A stretch of DNA of 64,000 nt, from assembly GCF_001590985.1 (NCBI RefSeq), contig NZ_BCTX01000023.1:1-64000 (forward strand), in the 5' to 3' direction. This stretch comes from Novosphingobium naphthalenivorans NBRC 102051 (lineage in GTDB: Bacteria > Pseudomonadota > Alphaproteobacteria > Sphingomonadales > Sphingomonadaceae). Under the pieces are notes generated by a model, which saw only the letters and a program-made list of their open reading frames with translations, was not told where the DNA came from and did not search any database. The translations under genes were made by a program, and so were the position numbers. Below, in pieces: positions 8,280 through 16,822 of this stretch (position 1 is its first letter; each line of letters begins with the position of its first letter).

Positions 8280-9728
8280 ATGAAGCGCCTGACCGCCGCC
8301 GCCCTGGTTCCGCTGCTCGGCTGCTGCCTGCTGGCCGGCGGCTGCACGGCCGTGGGGCCGGATTTCGCCCCGCCCGCCGCGCCTTCCGCCAAGGCCGGCT
8401 ATGCCGGTGACGGCGGAGACCGTGCGGCACTGGCCGAAGGGCCGGACGCCGGGTGGTGGAAGGCCTTCGGATCGCAGCAGCTCGATGCTTTCGTCGCGCG
8501 CGCGCTTACCGGCAACCACAGCCTCGCCGCCAGCCGCGCCACGCTCGAAAAGGCGCGCGAACGGATCGCTGCCGTTGCCGGCAGGCGCCTGCCGCAGATC
8601 GACGCACAGGCCCGCGCCGAGCACGAACAGGTCAATCTCGCCGCGTTCGGCTTCACCGGCTTCGAGGGCGTCAGCCTCTCCAATCCCGAATTCGATCTCT
8701 ACACCGTCGGCGGCGGCATATCCTACGATCTCGACCTGTTCGGCCGGAACCGCCGCGCGCTGGAGCAGGCCAGGGCGCAAGCGGAAGCGCAAGTCCGCGC
8801 CACCGAGGCGGCGCATCTGGTGATCGCCGGACGCGTCACCGGGCAAGTGCTGGCGATCGCCGCGCTCAACGACCGTATCGCCACCGAGCGCAAGCTGCTC
8901 TCCGAGGACGAGCGCAACCTGTCGCTGACCCGGTCGCGCCAGAAAGCCGGTGCAGGCACATTGGTGGAAGTGCTGAGCGCCCAGGGGCAGCTCGCCAGCG
9001 ACCGCGCCAGCCTGCCCGGGCTGGAGCAGCAGCTCGCCGAGGCGCGCGCGATGCTGGCGGTGCTGCTCGGCATCTCTCCCGCCGAGCTGGAACCCACCGA
9101 TTTCGGGCTCGACGACTTCATCCTTCCGGCCAGCGTGCCGGTCGCCCTGCCCTCCGCGCTGGTTCACAAGCGGCCGGACATCCTCGAAGCCGAAGCGCGG
9201 CTGCACGCCGCCACCGCCGCTGTCGGCGTGGCGACCGCCGGGCTCTATCCCGACATCACGCTGGGCGCCTCGATCACCCAGGGCTCACCCGATCCGGACC
9301 GGATCACCAGCGGCAAGTTCAATGCCTTCGACATTTTCGCAGGCCTTACCGCGCCGATCTTCCACGGCGGCACGCTCAAGGCCAACAAGCGCGGTGCCGA
9401 AGCCGAAGCCCGCGCCGCCGCCGCGCAGTACCGGGAAGTCGTCACCGAAGCTTTCGGCCAGGTCTCAAACCTGCTTTCCGCGCTCGAAAGCGATAGCCGC
9501 GAACTGGCCGCCCGGCACGAGACCGCGCAGATCGCCGACCGTTCGCTCTACTTGTCCCGGCGCAGCTTTCAGGTGGGCAACAGCGGCATCCTGCAGGTTC
9601 TCGACGCCAGCCGGTCCTACCAGCGCGCCCGGCTGGCGCTCGTCGAGGCACGCACCCGCCAATACCAGAACGTCGCGCGGCTCTACGTCGCGACGGCTGG
9701 CGGCTGGATCGAGCCGAAACCGGAATAG
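8280..9728 (+). CDS. NodT/OprM-type outer-membrane efflux lipoprotein
   Basis: A 482-residue outer-membrane channel of the RND/MFS outer-membrane lipoprotein (NodT) family. The N-terminus is a lipoprotein signal (MKRLTAAALVPLLGCCLLAGGC) with acylation expected at the Cys after LAGG. The mature protein begins TAVGPDFAPP, the usual VGPDY-like opening, and shows the two homologous halves rich in long helices (YDLDLFGRNRRALEQARAQAEA; LTAPIFHGGTLKANKRGAEAEARAAAAQYREVV). ATG8280 follows the EmrB-type stop almost without a gap. It completes the exporter by carrying substrate across the outer membrane. Confidence 0.93.
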   Translation: MKRLTAAALVPLLGCCLLAGGCTAVGPDFAPPAAPSAKAGYAGDGGDRAALAEGPDAGWWKAFGSQQLDAFVARALTGNHSLAASRATLEKARERIAAVAGRRLPQIDAQARAEHEQVNLAAFGFTGFEGVSLSNPEFDLYTVGGGISYDLDLFGRNRRALEQARAQAEAQVRATEAAHLVIAGRVTGQVLAIAALNDRIATERKLLSEDERNLSLTRSRQKAGAGTLVEVLSAQGQLASDRASLPGLEQQLAEARAMLAVLLGISPAELEPTDFGLDDFILPASVPVALPSALVHKRPDILEAEARLHAATAAVGVATAGLYPDITLGASITQGSPDPDRITSGKFNAFDIFAGLTAPIFHGGTLKANKRGAEAEARAAAAQYREVVTEAFGQVSNLLSALESDSRELAARHETAQIADRSLYLSRRSFQVGNSGILQVLDASRSYQRARLALVEARTRQYQNVARLYVATAGGWIEPKPE

Positions 9729-9811
9729 GCAAGAGGGCTCCTGCACCAGAACGGATCGCCATTCAGGCCCGGCGGCCTGCAATGGCGATCCATCCCGGGG
9801 AGCAACCGCGG

Positions 9812-10018
9812 TCAGGACAGCAGGAAAAAGCCCAGAGCTGCCCAGCAGCAGACGCACAGCAGGATCGCGACGACAAGACCACGCGCATCGTGTTCCTGCC
9901 CCAGATCCTGAGTCCGCTGCGACAGATAGACCGTTCTTGCGGATTGGCCCTGATCGCGATCTATCCGCCCTTCCAGGCGGTGATCGAACCGGATGATATT
10001 TTCTTCTGCGACCTTCAT
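9812..10018 (-). CDS. Small protein with C-terminal membrane anchor
   Basis: A 68-residue predicted protein: a charged, soluble N-terminal part (MKVAEENIIRFDHRLEGRIDRDQ...) followed by one C-terminal membrane helix (about 48-68, LVVAILLCVCCWAALGFFLLS). A GAGG sequence seven bases before the ATG is a plausible ribosome site. No family is recognised. The tail-anchored architecture and sensible amino-acid composition in an otherwise empty gap argue that it is real, but no neighbour suggests a function. Confidence 0.5.
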   Translation of the reverse strand: MKVAEENIIRFDHRLEGRIDRDQGQSARTVYLSQRTQDLGQEHDARGLVVAILLCVCCWAALGFFLLS

Positions 10019-10514
10019 CCTGCATCCTCAACTTACCGGAGAAGAGCGCATCCCGGCGCCTTCAACTCCGATCGTTTTTTCCCACTTCGCAAAATGCGCG
10101 TCTGTTGACGTCACTCGCTTTGCAGCGCCCCGATAACAAAAATTGCGTTTCCAGACTAGAACTGCATTCAATATTTCTTCGATTTAACGCCTCATTCCAC
10201 AAGGCCGAACAATTTCTCCTACAGTAAAAGACCGCATAAAACCGGATCACATGCAGACGGCATCTCTCCGTATTTTGCACTGCACAAAACCCTTCTTTGA
10301 CCTTAAAATGAAAATGATGGCGGCATTCACCAAAGAATGCATCCGCCCTGCGCATTGCATGGCAGCATCGAGCGCCGGGCAAAACGGGCCCCGCCCGGCC
10401 TCACGCCGCCATTTTCGGGACTCCCGTCCTGCCTGGGGATTCCGGGCTGATCTGCGTTGCCGATTCGGGGCTAGCGGGCTTGCTGAGCCTGCCTGACACG
10501 CCTAGGTTCCAAGC
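10019..10514. other. Gene-free, AT-richer gap before the molybdate genes
   Basis: About 500 bases with no convincing reading frame and visibly lower GC than the flanks, especially 10070-10330. I see no strong hairpin, repeat or promoter pair that would define an RNA gene. Confidence 0.5.
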
Positions 10515-10895
10515 ATGAGCCGCACGATGCAACTCAAGATCAAGATTCAGATCTATTGCGGGAACGAGATCGCCATGGGTCCCGGCAAGGCCGACCTGCT
10601 GGACGCAATCCGCGAGCATGGCTCGATTTCCGCCGCGGGCCGGGCCATGGAAATGAGCTACCGCCGCGCCTGGTTGCTGGTCGATGCCATGAACCGCTGC
10701 TGGCAGGAGCCTCTGGTGCACACCGCGCCGGGCCGCGCCGAAGGCAGCGGAGCCCGGCTGACCGCCATGGGGGAACGGGTTCTGACGCACTACCGCGCCT
10801 TGCAGGAAACCCTGCACAGCGCGGCGGAAGGCAAGGACTGCGCCGTGCTGTCCCAACTGCTGCTTTCCGAACCGCGCGTCAGCCAGAAGGCCTGA
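10515..10895 (+). CDS. ModE-type winged-helix regulator, DNA-binding domain only
   Basis: A 126-residue regulator matching the N-terminal domain of ModE (LysR-like winged helix). The core reads GPGKADLLDAIREHGSISAAGRAMEMSYRRAWLLVDAMN, the characteristic ModE recognition region. Full ModE has about 260 residues with two C-terminal molybdate-binding (TOBE/Mop) domains; these are absent, so it cannot sense molybdate the classical way and may act through a partner or constitutively. It lies directly upstream of modABC on the same strand with about 100 bases between, and probably controls that operon. Confidence 0.85.
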   Translation: MSRTMQLKIKIQIYCGNEIAMGPGKADLLDAIREHGSISAAGRAMEMSYRRAWLLVDAMNRCWQEPLVHTAPGRAEGSGARLTAMGERVLTHYRALQETLHSAAEGKDCAVLSQLLLSEPRVSQKA

Positions 10896-10952
10896 AGCTT
10901 AACCCTTGCCGGTCCGCGCCAACGCCACAGGCATTGGCTCTAGGCAATTGCG

Positions 10953-11000
10953 CGATATCCATATACATTAAGATACAGAACCTGTTCGGAGACGTTCTGT
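10953..11000 (+). promoter_or_regulatory. modA upstream region: AT-rich box and leader hairpin
   Basis: GATATCCATATACATTA (about 10954-10970) is AT-rich in a GC-rich context and resembles the TATA-rich half sites of ModE operators. ACAGAAC (10975-10981) and GTTCTGT (10994-11000) are exact inverted arms flanking the GGAG ribosome site, directly before ATG11002, so a hairpin could expose or hide translation initiation. Both roles are inferred. Confidence 0.4.
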
Positions 11001-11001
11001 A

Positions 11002-11772
11002 ATGCGCAAGGCTCTTGCTCTTTTCGCAGTTCTGGCAGCCTTGCTGGCCACACAAGTGGCCCTCGCCGCACCCCGCGCCCAGCCGCCGCTGGTGCTGGCC
11101 GCGGCCAGCCTGCAGGAATCGATGAACGCCGCCGCAGACGCCTGGAGCGCCAAGGGGCACCCGCGCCCGCGCATCTCCTTTGCAGGCTCGTCCGCCCTCG
11201 CCCGGCAGATCGAGGCGGGCGCCCCCGCGGACATCTTCATCTCGGCCGACGAGCCGTGGATGGACGAGCTGGAAGGCAAGAAACTGCTCAAGCCCGGCAC
11301 GCGCGTATCGTTCCTGCGCAACACGCTGGTGCTGATCGCCCCGCGCGGCAGCACGATGAAGATGGCGGTGCGGCCGGGTATGCCGCTGGCCAAGGCGCTC
11401 GGCACGGGGCGGCTGGCCGTCGCCGACCCGAACGGCGTGCCGGCCGGCATCTACGCGAAACAGGCCCTGACCAAGCTCGGCATCTGGAACTCGCTGCAAG
11501 GCAAGCTGGCCCCGGCCGAAAACGTGCGCGCCGCGCTGGCGCTGGTGAGCCGCGGCGCGGCTCCGCTCGGCATCGTCTATGGCACTGACGCGCAGGCCGA
11601 TCAGGCGGTGAAAGTCGTGGGCCTGTTCCCGCAGACCAGCCATGCCCCGATCAGCTATCCCATCGCCCTGCTCGCCTCGTCATCAAACCCGGAAGCCGAA
11701 GGGTTTCGCCGGTTCCTGATTTCCAGCCAGGGCAAGGCGGTATTCCGCCGCTTTGGCTTCGGCACCAAATAG
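11002..11772 (+). CDS. modA: Molybdate ABC transporter, periplasmic binding protein
   Basis: A 256-residue periplasmic oxyanion-binding protein. The signal peptide covers about residues 1-22 (MRKALALFAVLAALLATQVALA). The mature part has the ModA motifs LVLAAASLQESMNAAADAW, ISFAGSSALARQIEAGAPADIFISAD and GRLAVADPNGVPAGIYAKQAL, which hold the molybdate or tungstate through serine and backbone contacts. It is the first gene of modABC: modB starts seven bases after its stop. Molybdate uptake supports molybdopterin enzymes; none is encoded in this window. Confidence 0.95.
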   Translation: MRKALALFAVLAALLATQVALAAPRAQPPLVLAAASLQESMNAAADAWSAKGHPRPRISFAGSSALARQIEAGAPADIFISADEPWMDELEGKKLLKPGTRVSFLRNTLVLIAPRGSTMKMAVRPGMPLAKALGTGRLAVADPNGVPAGIYAKQALTKLGIWNSLQGKLAPAENVRAALALVSRGAAPLGIVYGTDAQADQAVKVVGLFPQTSHAPISYPIALLASSSNPEAEGFRRFLISSQGKAVFRRFGFGTK

Positions 11773-11779
11773 TCCGCAC

Positions 11780-12481
11780 ATGGGGGGACTTTCTCCGGAG
11801 GAATGGGAGGTCCTGCTCCTCTCGCTGAAAGTGAGCGGCGTCGCCATCGCGGCCGTGCTGCCGCTGGCTTTCGGGCTCGCGTGGATGCTCGCCCGCTGGC
11901 GGTTTCCCGGCAAAGTCCTGCTCGATGCCGTGGTGCACCTGCCACTGGTGCTGCCCCCGGTGGTGACGGGCTGGCTGCTGCTGCTGACATTCGGCACCAA
12001 TGCCCCGCTCGGCCGCTTCTTCGCCGATACCATCGGCCTCACCTTCCTGTTCCGCTGGACCGGCGCGGCGCTGGCGGCCGCGGTGATGGCGCTGCCGCTG
12101 ATGGTCCGGGCGATGCGGCTGTCGCTGGAGACGGTCGACCGGCGGCTGGAAAACGCCGCGCGCACACTCGGCGCCGGGCCCTGGCGCACGTTCTTCACCG
12201 TCACTCTGCCGCTCGCCACGCCGGGGATCATGGCCGGACTGGTGCTGGGGCTGGCCCGCTCGGTCGGCGAATTCGGCGCGACCATCACGTTCGCCTCGAA
12301 CATTCCCGGCGAGACCCAGACGCTGCCGCTGGCGATCTACAGCGCGCTGCAGCTTCCCGGATCGGAATGGCAAGTGGCGCGGCTGGCGGGGCTGTCGGTG
12401 CTGCTCTCGGTCAGCGCGCTGGCGCTGTCCGAATGGCTCTCGCGCCGCAACAGTGAGGGAAAGGACCGTCATGTCCTTTGA
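11780..12481 (+). CDS. modB: Molybdate ABC transporter permease
   Basis: A 233-residue inner-membrane permease of the binding-protein-dependent type with about five to six helices. The cytoplasmic EAA loop is visible as LENAARTLGAGPWRTFFTVTLPLATPGIMAGLVLGLARSVGEFGATITF, characteristic of ModB. ATG11780 was chosen over an in-frame TTG at 11753, which would overlap modA. The 3' end overlaps modC by 11 bases, so the two are translationally coupled. Confidence 0.93.
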   Translation: MGGLSPEEWEVLLLSLKVSGVAIAAVLPLAFGLAWMLARWRFPGKVLLDAVVHLPLVLPPVVTGWLLLLTFGTNAPLGRFFADTIGLTFLFRWTGAALAAAVMALPLMVRAMRLSLETVDRRLENAARTLGAGPWRTFFTVTLPLATPGIMAGLVLGLARSVGEFGATITFASNIPGETQTLPLAIYSALQLPGSEWQVARLAGLSVLLSVSALALSEWLSRRNSEGKDRHVL

Positions 12482-13214
12482 CATCGCCATGACCCTGCAG
12501 CGCGGCAGCCTGCACATGACGTACGAATTCACCGCCGGTCCGGGCCTCACCGCGCTGTTCGGCCCTTCCGGCGCGGGCAAGACCAGTCTGCTCGACGCCG
12601 TCGCCGGGCTGGCCCGCCCCACGGACGGGCATATCGCGGTGGCGGGAACGGTGCTGTTCGACCGCGCCCGCAAGATCGATCTGAAACCCGAAAAGCGGCG
12701 CTGCGGCTATGTCTTCCAGGACCACCGGTTGTTCCCGCACCGCAGCGTGCGCCGCAACCTGCTCTACGGCTGGCGGCTGGTCCGGCCCGAGGAGCGCTGG
12801 CTGTCGATCGACCTCGCGCTAGACCTGCTGGGCATCGGCCACTTGCTCGACCGTATGCCCGCCACGCTTTCGGGCGGCGAGGCGCAGCGCGTCGCCATCG
12901 GCCGGGCGCTGCTTTCCGCCCCGCGCTTCCTGCTGATGGACGAACCGCTCGCCTCGGTCGATGCCAACCGGCGCGAGGAAATCCTCAGCCTGATCGAACG
13001 CATTCGCGACGAGCTGAAGCTGCCGATCCTCTACGTCAGCCATGACCGCGCCGAAGTGGAACGGCTCGCCCAGCAGATCGTCGCGGTGGAGCCGGTGCAG
13101 GCGAAAGCCGCGCCGCGCGATCAGGTGGCCCCGATCAATTCGCGGCCGATCAACATGCGGCGGATCTCGTTGGTGCCTGCGCCGATGTCGAGCAGCTTGG
13201 CATCGCGCAAGTAG
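12471..13214 (+). CDS. modC: Molybdate ABC transporter ATPase, short form
   Basis: A 247-residue ATPase that powers ModB. Walker A is GPSGAGKT (31-38), the signature is LSGGEAQR (133-140), Walker B ends LLMDEPLAS (155-162) and the switch histidine is in YVSHDRAE. Typical ModC has about 350 residues with a C-terminal TOBE domain; here the nucleotide-binding domain ends near residue 215. The last 30 or so residues are encoded antisense to the C-terminus of the isovaleryl-CoA dehydrogenase gene, a 94-base convergent overlap. The tail is therefore probably a fortuitous extension. Loss of TOBE parallels the loss of molybdate-binding domains in the ModE-type regulator. Confidence 0.92.
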   Translation: MSFDIAMTLQRGSLHMTYEFTAGPGLTALFGPSGAGKTSLLDAVAGLARPTDGHIAVAGTVLFDRARKIDLKPEKRRCGYVFQDHRLFPHRSVRRNLLYGWRLVRPEERWLSIDLALDLLGIGHLLDRMPATLSGGEAQRVAIGRALLSAPRFLLMDEPLASVDANRREEILSLIERIRDELKLPILYVSHDRAEVERLAQQIVAVEPVQAKAAPRDQVAPINSRPINMRRISLVPAPMSSSLASRK

Positions 13215-14278
13215 CGCTCGACCGGCCAGTCCTTGGTGTACCCCGCGCCGCCCAGCGCCTGCACCGCCTCGCCCGCCACGCGAAAAGCGTTCTCGCTCGC
13301 CAGCAGGATCGCGCCCGCCGCATCGAAGCGCGTCGTCTGCCCCCCGTCACAGGCCTTGGCCACGGCATAGACATAGGCCCGCGCCGATTGCAGCGCGACG
13401 TACATGTCCGCCACTTTCGCCTGCATCAGCTGGAACGCGCCGATCGGCTTGCCGAACTGCTTCCTCTCGCGAACATAGGGGATCACGGTATCGAGGCAGG
13501 CCTGCATGATGCCAAGCTGCAACCCGGCCAGAACCACGCGCTCGTAATCAAGCCCGCTCATCAGCACGCCGACGCCGCCGTGGAGCGGGCCCATCACGTT
13601 TTCCTCCGGCACGAAGCAATCGTCGAACACCAGCTCGCACGTGGGCGAACCGCGCATCCCCATCTTGTCGATCTTCTGGCCCGTGGCGAACCCGGCCATG
13701 CCTTTCTCGATCAGGAACGCAGTGATCCCCTTCGAACCTTCGCCGGTCCGGGCATAGACGACCAGCGTATCGGCATAAGTGCCGTTGGTGATCCAGAACT
13801 TGGTGCCGTTGAGCCGGAACCCGCCCGCGACCGCATCGGCGCGGAGCTTCATGCCGACGACATCGGAGCCCGCCCCCGTTTCCGACATGGCAAGGCTGCC
13901 CACGTGCTCGCCGGAGATCAGCCCCGGCAGATACTTCGCCTTCTGCTCTTCATTGCCCCAGCGGCGGATCTGATTGACGCACAAGTTCGAATGCGCGCCG
14001 TAGGACAGGCCGACCGAAGCCGATGCGCGGGAGACTTCCTCCACCGCGATCACATGTTCGAGATAGCCGAGCCCGATCCCGCCCCATTCCTCCTCGACGG
14101 TCAGCCCGTGCAGGCCCAGTTCGCCCATCGCCGGCCAGAGCTCGCGGGGAAACCAGTCCTCACCGTCCACTTTCGCCGCCAGCGGCGCGATCTGCTCATC
14201 GGCAAAACGCGCGACAGTCTCGCGGATCATCCGGGCACTCTCGCCCAGAGCGAAATCGAAATCGGGAGTGGCGCGCAT
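13121..14278 (-). CDS. ivd: Isovaleryl-CoA dehydrogenase
   Basis: A 385-residue acyl-CoA dehydrogenase, a FAD enzyme of leucine degradation that oxidises isovaleryl-CoA to 3-methylcrotonyl-CoA. Family motifs are [19 protein letters not shown] (129-147), [17 protein letters not shown], and the C-terminal [33 protein letters not shown]. The catalytic base appears to be Glu246 in [12 protein letters not shown], the helix position diagnostic of isovaleryl-CoA dehydrogenases rather than short- or medium-chain enzymes. No other leucine-pathway gene is adjacent, so it stands alone here. Its 3' end overlaps the convergent modC gene by 94 bases. Confidence 0.9.
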   Translation of the reverse strand: MRATPDFDFALGESARMIRETVARFADEQIAPLAAKVDGEDWFPRELWPAMGELGLHGLTVEEEWGGIGLGYLEHVIAVEEVSRASASVGLSYGAHSNLCVNQIRRWGNEEQKAKYLPGLISGEHVGSLAMSETGAGSDVVGMKLRADAVAGGFRLNGTKFWITNGTYADTLVVYARTGEGSKGITAFLIEKGMAGFATGQKIDKMGMRGSPTCELVFDDCFVPEENVMGPLHGGVGVLMSGLDYERVVLAGLQLGIMQACLDTVIPYVRERKQFGKPIGAFQLMQAKVADMYVALQSARAYVYAVAKACDGGQTTRFDAAGAILLASENAFRVAGEAVQALGGAGYTKDWPVERYLRDAKLLDIGAGTNEIRRMLIGRELIGAT

Positions 14279-14447
14279 CTTTCGTTATCCTTTCCCAGGC
14301 CGCTTGGCCGCGGCCCATGTTCCGCGAAGCAATAACGATACTGCGCAAAGACGCAACATTACTAAAGGTCAGCGTATAATTGCCTCACCCCCGGGAAGGA
14401 TCTGCCTTGTGCCGGAACCTGCCGGTAACACCAGTTCCCTCCCCCAT

Positions 14448-14536
14448 CGTCATGGCGAGGAGGCAAAGCCGACGCGGCGATCCAGTGCCGGCGCAACCCG
14501 CCCTGGATGGCTTCGCCCTTCGGGCTCGCCATGACG
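14448..14536. repeat. REP-like element, copy 2
   Basis: The ends CGTCATGGCGAG and CTCGCCATGACG are exact inverted repeats, with GCGATCCAG and CCTGGATGGCTTCGCCC inside. It is related to the copies at 5369-5468 and 28313-28389 and fills the gap between the dehydrogenase promoter and the MFS gene end. The rest of 14279-14575 shows nothing else clear. Confidence 0.75.
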
Positions 14537-14575
14537 AAGGGCGGGAATGTGAGTTCCGATCAATGAGGCATGGTA

Positions 14576-16087
14576 TCAATCCGCCGCTTCGCCGATCCGC
14601 AGCGACGCGCCAGCCGCAATCACCAAAGTGACGGCGGCAAAAGCCATCGTCCAGACCGGCTCGTGCGGGAAGAACGCCTTCATGATCGAGCCCATCACAG
14701 TCGCCACCAGCAATTGCGGCAGGACCACGAAGACGTTGAACAGCCCCATGTAGATGCCCAGCTTGCTCTGCGGCAGGCTGCTCGCGAGGATGGCGTAAGG
14801 CATGGCGAGGATCGAGGCCCAGGCCACGCCGATGCCGATCTCGCAGAACACCAGCGCGTCAGGATCGCGCAGCACCAGGAACCCGGCAAAGCCCGCCGCC
14901 CCTGCCAGAAGGCAGACCGCGTGCGTGCGCGCCTTGCCCAGCCGCGAAGAGAGCAAGGGCAGCAGGGCCAGCGCCGCGATGGCCGCCACGCCGTTGTAGA
15001 CCGAAAACAGCACGCCGACCCAGTTTCCGGCTTCCTGATAGGCCGCGCTGGCCGGATCGGCCGACCCGAAGAAGTTCTGGGCGACTACCGGCGTGGTATT
15101 GATCCACATGATGAACAGGGCCGACCAGCTAAAGAACTGGACGAAGGCCAGCCGCTTCATCAGCGGCGGCATTCCCGAGAAATCGCCGACGATCCCGGCC
15201 AGCATAGACGCGCTGCGGCCGCTGCGGGCCAGGCGGATCGCCAGCATCACCGCCACGCCATAGGCAGCCAGCAATCCGGCAAGCAGATAGACTTCCTTTT
15301 CGAGCGCCCAGGTCCGCACGGCAAAGGCCACCACCGCGCCCGCCGCGATCCATGTCAGGCCGCCGGCCATGCTGCGTTCGGCCAGCCCCGCCGCGGAGGA
15401 TGCGCCGTCATGGCTATCCGCTTCGGCCGTGGCGAAAGCGGCCTGTTCCTCCGGCGAATATTCGCGCGTGGTCAGCACCGTCCACATCACCGCCGCGAAC
15501 AGCGCCAGCCCTCCGGCCCAGAAGCTGTAGCGCACCGTGTCCGGAATGCCGCCCGCAGGCGCGGTGTTGGCCACGCCCAGATGGTCGAGCAGGTAGGGAA
15601 ACAGCGATCCCACGACCGCCCCCGTGCCGATGAACGCCGTCTGCACGGCATAGCCGGCCGTGTGCTGATCGCGCCGCAGCATGTCGCCCACGAAGGCCCG
15701 GAACGGCTCCATCGAGATATTGAGGCTGGCATCGAGCATCCACAGCAGCATCGCCGCCATCAGCAGCCCGCCGCTTGCGGGCATGAGCAGCAGCGCGATT
15801 CCCGCCAGCACCGCGCCGGACAGGAAATAGGGCCGCCGCCGCCCGAGCCGCCCCAGCCAGGTCCGGTCCGACATGTGGCCGACGATCGGCTGGACCAGCA
15901 GCCCGGTCAGCGGCGCAGCCACCCACAGCGCAGGCAGATCGTCGATGCTGGAGCCGAGCGACTGGAAGACCCGGCTCATGTTCGCGTTCTGCAGCGCGAA
16001 GCCGATCTGGATGCCGAAAAAGCCGAAGCTGATGTTCCACAGGCCAGCCCAACCCTGCCGGGGCTTTTCCCCGCGCGGTCCGTTCAT
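14576..16087 (-). CDS. MFS sugar transporter (SLC45/maltose-sucrose type)
   Basis: A 503-residue, roughly 12-helix inner-membrane transporter. The opening WNISFGFFGIQIGFALQNANMSRVFQSLG and the loop GHMSDRTWLGRLGRRRPYFLSGAVLAG are typical of the SLC45-like major facilitator group that accompanies alpha-glucosidase clusters in Sphingomonadales and Caulobacter. ATG16087 was chosen because GGGGAAGGA lies just upstream; longer in-frame starts have no such site. It probably takes maltose or maltodextrins, released in the periplasm by the neighbouring hydrolases, into the cytoplasm. A LacI-type palindrome lies about 100 bases upstream. A hypothetical gene separates it from the LacI gene. Confidence 0.85.
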   Translation of the reverse strand: MNGPRGEKPRQGWAGLWNISFGFFGIQIGFALQNANMSRVFQSLGSSIDDLPALWVAAPLTGLLVQPIVGHMSDRTWLGRLGRRRPYFLSGAVLAGIALLLMPASGGLLMAAMLLWMLDASLNISMEPFRAFVGDMLRRDQHTAGYAVQTAFIGTGAVVGSLFPYLLDHLGVANTAPAGGIPDTVRYSFWAGGLALFAAVMWTVLTTREYSPEEQAAFATAEADSHDGASSAAGLAERSMAGGLTWIAAGAVVAFAVRTWALEKEVYLLAGLLAAYGVAVMLAIRLARSGRSASMLAGIVGDFSGMPPLMKRLAFVQFFSWSALFIMWINTTPVVAQNFFGSADPASAAYQEAGNWVGVLFSVYNGVAAIAALALLPLLSSRLGKARTHAVCLLAGAAGFAGFLVLRDPDALVFCEIGIGVAWASILAMPYAILASSLPQSKLGIYMGLFNVFVVLPQLLVATVMGSIMKAFFPHEPVWTMAFAAVTLVIAAGASLRIGEAAD

Positions 16088-16182
16088 CGCGTCCTTCCCC
16101 ATACCCGGCCCAATATCCGGCGAACTGACGTCGCCTCTACTCGAACAACCGGCCTCGCACGCGCCAGCCGCATCGGCAAGAT

Positions 16183-16194
16183 GCATACGAATGC
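16183..16194. promoter_or_regulatory. Putative LacI operator upstream of the MFS gene
   Basis: GCATACGAATGC is a CpG-centred imperfect palindrome (10 of 12 positions symmetric), the usual form of LacI-family sites. The complement of 18013-18024, before the TonB receptor, reads GCATACGTATAC. The two share GCATACG and differ at two or three positions. Confidence 0.5.
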
Positions 16195-16286
16195 CTAGGC
16201 GGCTGTGATGGGTCGAGAGAGGGGGTGGCGGCAGGTATCCGCGATTTTTGCCTAAGAGCGGCCGTTCCGGATGCCCGACAGAGCGG

Positions 16287-16727
16287 TCATCGATCTGAAA
16301 CCGGGAAGCGAGGTGCGGCAATAAACGGACGATTTTTGGTGATCCTCCGTGGTGCCCAACTCCACCAAATGAACCAAATCATGGCACTGGCAACTCCGCC
16401 AATGACAACAACATTTCCCCACCAATGCGGAAGACCAAAGCGGTTCTCAGCAAACATCCAAACAAGAATTAGCATTACAAGGCAAGCTACGGCTCGCCAA
16501 ATGCCGGATTTCCCCCCTACCCTGACCCAGTCTGCGAGAGCGCGTTCGTACTCTTCTTCAGTGACAAGCTTCCCTCCAGATTTCTCCGTCGGAAAAAACA
16601 GATAGCCTTCGTCCGTCTTTTGAAAGCGGCTCGTGAAGATCGTTACCGGGTCCAATATCGTCTTCCGTAACCTGAACGCTGAATAGGCTGGGAAAATCAC
16701 GCTATCGCGGGTGTTGTGCCAACGCAA
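16287..16727 (-). CDS. Conserved-looking two-helix membrane protein of unknown function
   Basis: Up to 146 residues from a TTG start. The cytoplasmic N-terminal half reads RLRKTILDPVTIFTSRFQKTDEGYLFFPTEKSGGKLVTEEEYERALADW and looks structured. Two membrane helices follow (about 81-95 and 105-124, including MLILVWMF and VVVIGGVASAMIWFIWW) and then a basic tail. Start uncertain: the TTG at 16727 has no strong ribosome site, and GTG16700 is an alternative. GC content is lower than the flanking sugar genes, suggesting it was inserted between the transporter and the regulator. Function unknown. Confidence 0.65.
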   Translation of the reverse strand: MRWHNTRDSVIFPAYSAFRLRKTILDPVTIFTSRFQKTDEGYLFFPTEKSGGKLVTEEEYERALADWVRVGGKSGIWRAVACLVMLILVWMFAENRFGLPHWWGNVVVIGGVASAMIWFIWWSWAPRRITKNRPFIAAPRFPVSDR

Positions 16728-16822
16728 TTTGGATGTCCGCTTCGTCCGACATTTCTACCGTTCGATCCGCTGTCCGCGCTTTCCGATAAAGCCGGTCATT
16801 CCGGCCTGAATTCCAACTAGCC

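Noticed and set aside
14570..16198. 542-codon plus-strand frame
   Set aside because: It is antisense to the MFS transporter, whose helices and loop motifs are unmistakable.
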